DNA of 5,111 nt from NCBI GenBank assembly GCA_021792485.1, contig JAJYUO010000067.1:1-5111 (forward strand), in the 5' to 3' direction. Shown in pieces: positions 4,871-5,111 of this stretch (the stretch's first letter is position 1; each line of letters begins with the position of its first letter). Position numbers and translations under genes: made by a program. Below the pieces are notes generated by a model that did no database searches, was not told the origin of the DNA, and saw only the letters and a list, made by a program, of their open reading frames with translations. Source of the stretch: Thermoplasmata archaeon (GTDB lineage: Archaea > Thermoplasmatota > Thermoplasmata > Lutacidiplasmatales > UBA184).

Positions 4871-5111
4871 ATGGCCGAGTCTCCGCGCAGCGTCGTTCTC
4901 TTCGCCATCGGCATCCTGGCGGCGGTGGTCGCCGCCGGCGTCTTCGTCTACTACATTGCGGTCACCCTCGAGCCGTCGTTCTTCGCCGGCACCCTTTGGA
5001 TCCGGGTCCTCCTGACCGCCGTCTTTGGCGCGATCGCGGTTCTCGGCATCGAACGGCTCCTTACCTACCTCCTTTCCTCACGGCCGAACCGCCGCTGGAC
5101 AGGGGTCATCA
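4871..5111 (+). CDS. Membrane protein N-terminus (3' partial), possibly MscS-like channel
   Basis: The frame runs from ATG 4871 off the right edge, 80 codons. The ATG is the best start because TAA at 4838-4840 closes the frame upstream and no ATG, GTG or TTG lies in between. There are two strong hydrophobic segments, about residues 7-30 (VVLFAIGILAAVVAAGVFVYYI) read as one helix, and 43-68 containing TLWIRVLLTAVFGAIAVLG. A short basic stretch SSRPNRRW (69-76) follows and would face the cytoplasm if the positive-inside rule holds. N-terminal helices followed by a basic linker would suit a mechanosensitive (MscS-family) channel, but the pore helix and beta domain that define that family lie beyond the window, so this is a guess. 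Codon use matches the clear genes, with mostly G or C in third positions. It is preceded by a promoter-like box and probably starts its own transcript. Confidence 0.65.
   Translation, partial: MAESPRSVVLFAIGILAAVVAAGVFVYYIAVTLEPSFFAGTLWIRVLLTAVFGAIAVLGIERLLTYLLSSRPNRRWTGVI

Noticed and set aside
1..5111. CRISPR array, insertion sequence, defence or toxin-antitoxin system
   Set aside because: I saw no regularly spaced repeats, no transposase or integrase motifs, no terminal inverted repeats around genes and no defence-type domains on either strand.

Overview
The window reads as GC-rich chromosomal DNA from an archaeon, probably an uncultured, terrestrial-type member of the Thermoplasmatota. 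The kingdom call rests on the promoters. Short A/T-rich TATA/BRE-like boxes stand out of the GC-rich background, and two of them (the SRPBCC and pirin-like genes) are centred about 25-26 bases upstream of the start codon with no Shine-Dalgarno sequence between, the pattern expected of leaderless archaeal transcripts. The narrower lineage call is inference, drawn from remembered resemblance of the SRPBCC protein to proteins of that group.

Layout. 1-783 (+): C-terminal 260 codons of a dihydrolipoamide-dehydrogenase-like flavoprotein, cut by the left edge. 784-1149: no convincing gene, but three adjacent GC-rich hairpins. 1150-1632 (-): a 160-residue SRPBCC/START-like protein. 1633-1721: a compact divergent promoter region with a box for each side and a perfect 10-bp palindrome between them. 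1722-2432 (+): a pirin-like double-cupin protein. 2493-3599 (-): a FUSC-type multi-pass membrane protein, convergent with the pirin-like gene. 3600-3832: a second divergent region with an inverted repeat. 3833-4318 (+): a MOSC-domain protein with a TTG start, followed by a hairpin and a pyrimidine tract. 4319-4870: 552 bases without an assignable gene, although part shows coding-like base periodicity. 4871-5111 (+): first 80 codons of a membrane protein, possibly MscS-like, cut by the right edge.

The genes look like separately transcribed single units, not an operon: every neighbouring pair is divergent, convergent or separated by a long gap. Their roles (flavin redox chemistry, ligand-binding folds, membrane transport, sulfur/molybdenum-type chemistry, membrane channel) do not form an obvious pathway. 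I see no mobile element, CRISPR array, defence system or RNA gene. The most interesting points are regulatory: an identical 10-base box before two unlinked genes, inverted repeats next to putative promoters, and a pirin-like protein that appears to lack one metal ligand.
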